Source: Aricia agestis (Eukaryota; Arthropoda; Insecta; Lepidoptera; Lycaenidae). From it: a DNA stretch of 64,000 nt. Location: assembly GCF_905147365.1 (NCBI RefSeq), contig NC_056408.1, positions 15,190,001 through 15,254,000 of the forward strand. The letters are read 5' to 3'. This document shows, one piece after another, positions 62,901 through 64,000 of this stretch (position 1 is its first letter; the number at the start of each line of letters is the position of its first letter). Position numbers and translations under genes: made by a program. Under the pieces are notes generated by a model. It saw only the letters and a list, made by a program, of their open reading frames with translations. It did not search any database and was not told the origin of the DNA.

Positions 62901-63627
62901 AAGCCAGATCGCCGGGCGTGTCGGAGGCGGAGCGCCAGCGTACTTGCACGCTATTGGCGGACAGCGGCGCGCAGGCCACGCCCACCGGCGCCAGAACCGG
63001 CGAGAACGTCACGTTGAGGTGCGCCCAGCCTGACACGAAACCACCCGCGTTCGACGCTATGCACTGGTACACGCCTGAAATGCGTCTATTCATAAGCATA
63101 TTGTAGTAAGAGTATAAAGATCAGTAAAGACTGTAGTGAAAGGTATTAAAAACATGTCATTTTGGAATGCTTTCAATGGACTGCAGCTGCATCGGAGCGA
63201 CGATGTCGTGGCAAAATATCCTTCCCCAAAACACACTACGTGGCAGCGAAACCGACACGTCAATCTGTAGGCCTACTACGAAACCGTTTTGAGACTCAAA
63301 CAATCGGACGAGAATGCCGCGTCCTGCTCTAACAACGTCATTTCACGTTTGTTAGAGCAGGACGCAACATTCTCGTACGATTGTTTGAGTCTCAAAACCG
63401 TTTCGTGGTACGGACCCTGGTACTTCCTATTGTAAGTGAAACCTTGCGTTCCTCCGCTGCAGTGTAATTACGCCAAGTGCGTCTTACCTTCTAAAAATAC
63501 ACGTTAGTATTTTTTGCTCGGCAAAAATCTGTATTTAGGTACATAAAAAAATACCTTCACTGTTGGCACTTAGGCTCGACACGACGAGCTCTAGGCGTTC
63601 TTGGTTACTGGAGTTGCGAATATTGAT
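53991..63627 (-). CDS. Protogenin-like Ig/FNIII transmembrane receptor, 3' part
   Basis: Sixteen exons in phase: 63627-63555, 63074-62877, 62421-62327, 61670-61604, 61463-61293, 60959-60842, 60379-60230, 59281-59154, 58561-58407, 57877-57766, 57098-56920, 56221-56092, 55406-55310, 55203-55146, 54634-54557, 54215-53991; 677 residues are visible. They begin in an Ig domain (SANSEGVYQCIASNAGG carries the Y-x-C of strand F), followed by five FNIII domains at about 49-145, 146-240, 243-333, 337-421 and 433-514, mostly split over two exons. A transmembrane helix (527-547) precedes RRRRR, then a ~125-residue tail with LLNGHVHITENP. Five FNIII domains fit protogenin or IGDCC4 rather than DCC/neogenin (six) or ihog (two). 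The family are cell-surface receptors in development. The start codon, signal peptide and further Ig exons lie beyond 64,000. One acceptor (57098) is an ambiguous cagcag. The family name is inferred from domain count. Confidence 0.82.
54701..54846. mobile_element. Small MITE (gggttgtaccaacttta), copy 2
   Basis: agtgggttgtaccaacttta, ctataacaaaatgtcaaat and ggtgcaacccacct match 30744-30897. In an intron of the protogenin-like gene. Confidence 0.72.
56535..56732. repeat. Repeat with gcgagcgattgctgg, copy 1
   Basis: ccgctaccttatcacgtaaa through tctcgcaagatacgtgata. Partly self-complementary (tatcacgta/tacgtgata; gcgattgct/agcaattat). Copy 2 at 58789-59018; shared phrase gattttggagcaattatcgc. 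Confidence 0.8.
57187..57590. repeat. Hairpin followed by a LINE-tail repeat
   Basis: A ~25-bp inverted repeat (aaataattatctcaaataat and complement) spans 57187-57250. From 57355 the phrases gactgactgattgacatag, gggctgaaatttggcatg and gcgagcgaagccgcgggc identify a common moth dispersed repeat. Confidence 0.65.
58065..58251. mobile_element. PIF/Harbinger-like MITE with TTA target duplication
   Basis: Ends gtgtctaaacacaccatgcc and ggcatagtgtgtttagacac, with TTA at 58062-58064 and 58252-58254. Inner arms gaagttccgcggcgg and ccgccgcgtaacttc. 187 bp, no ORF. Partial relative at 6566-6646. The TTA target favours PIF/Harbinger. Confidence 0.85.
58789..59018. repeat. Repeat with gcgagcgattgctgg, copy 2
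   Basis: Same ends and interior as 56535-56732 but with two insertions, one a short repetition of ggcaggttttggct. Confidence 0.8.
59867..60079. mobile_element. hAT-like MITE, copy of the 46653 family
   Basis: Left end ctacgaataataaaaac is intact; the right end reads ttagtttttgtaat, so the terminus is degraded. Interior identical in order to 46653-46875. Confidence 0.8.
61790..62165 (-). mobile_element. tRNA-derived SINE, minus strand
   Basis: The complement carries the B box (ggattcgaacc-type: gcgaacccac region) and A box (ccactggaccac) at 62100-62150, and the body phrases cctttactctcataaccc and aggcgcaggaccgac match 32459-32832. Similar sequences gtcatgtagtagtaa and gtcatattgtagtaa at the two sides may be a mutated target duplication. 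Confidence 0.82.
63278..63406. repeat. Foldback element, ~57-bp arms
   Basis: acgaaaccgttttgagactc to gctctaacaa at the left, mirrored to ctcaaaaccgtttcgt at the right, around cgtcatttcacg. Few mismatches. In an intron of the protogenin-like gene. Confidence 0.85.
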
Positions 63628-64000
63628 CTGGAATTAAAACGTTCATTTCAGTAAATTGTAAAATACTAATTCAGTAATTCAATATTATTTATTTTAATTA
63701 TATTTAGAGCCTGCACTCACGGTAAGATGAGTCTCTTTCGCTTATCATATTTTTCATTCAGATTATAGATCGTTTCCACTAGGTCCACGCAGCTTATGGT
63801 CTTTCTTCAAAACAGTACAGTCAAGTACTGGGAATCAATCGCCTTATATTAATAATAAAGTACTAAGCATAGTGTAAAGAATGAATCATCTGATTTTGAC
63901 CGATGTGAGAGTTCCGGCTCAGGATATAGGCTACTTTTTCCCCGAAAAAGTACGTGAGAAAGTGTATTTGGAGCTAACGATGGAACCACGAGAAAAAGCT
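63628..64000. other. Intron or upstream sequence at the window end
   Basis: I found no further Ig exon here. The last 100 bases (caggatataggctactttt) resemble a dispersed moth repeat. Confidence 0.4.

Overview
This window is insect nuclear DNA, almost certainly from a moth or butterfly. The genes carry short exons with consensus GT/AG splice sites separated by long AT-rich introns. Introns and intergenic DNA are filled with small non-autonomous transposons, tRNA-derived SINEs, a mariner element and dispersed motifs typical of Lepidoptera, such as fragments reading 'ccctttgggtacggaaccc'. There is no bacterial-style gene organisation. All exon models here were built by hand from splice sites and codon phase; none was checked by alignment.

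Layout. (1) 1.2-8.1 kb, plus strand: a complete four-exon iodotyrosine deiodinase gene (297 aa). (2) 8.1-15.7 kb: intergenic, made of repeats, with one GC-rich candidate exon near 9.1 kb. (3) 16.0-47.7 kb, plus strand: a 17-exon gene for a 1,381-aa protein I do not recognise. It has an N-terminal coiled coil and two families of short tryptophan-containing repeats. Its fifth intron (22.8-41.2 kb, 18.4 kb) holds two further genes: a four-exon THAP zinc-finger gene on the plus strand (36.0-37.4 kb) and a multi-exon minus-strand gene for a cysteine-containing helical protein of unknown function (28.0-40.2 kb), with the THAP gene inside one of that gene's introns. A nearly full-length but broken mariner element sits in intron 4 (20.9-22.2 kb). 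(4) 47.7-50.3 kb: intergenic DNA between convergent genes. (5) 50.3-63.6 kb, minus strand: the 3' part of an Ig/fibronectin-III receptor most like protogenin of the DCC/neogenin group. The visible part is the end of an Ig domain, five FNIII domains, a transmembrane helix and a short cytoplasmic tail, followed by an apparent 3.7-kb 3' UTR. Its 5' exons lie beyond base 64,000.

The genes show no evident shared pathway. The notable points are the nested gene architecture, the repeat-bearing unknown protein, the uncertain 5' end of the nested minus-strand gene, and many foldback elements whose target-site duplications allow superfamily assignments (Tc1/mariner-like TA, hAT-like 8 bp, PIF/Harbinger-like TTA).
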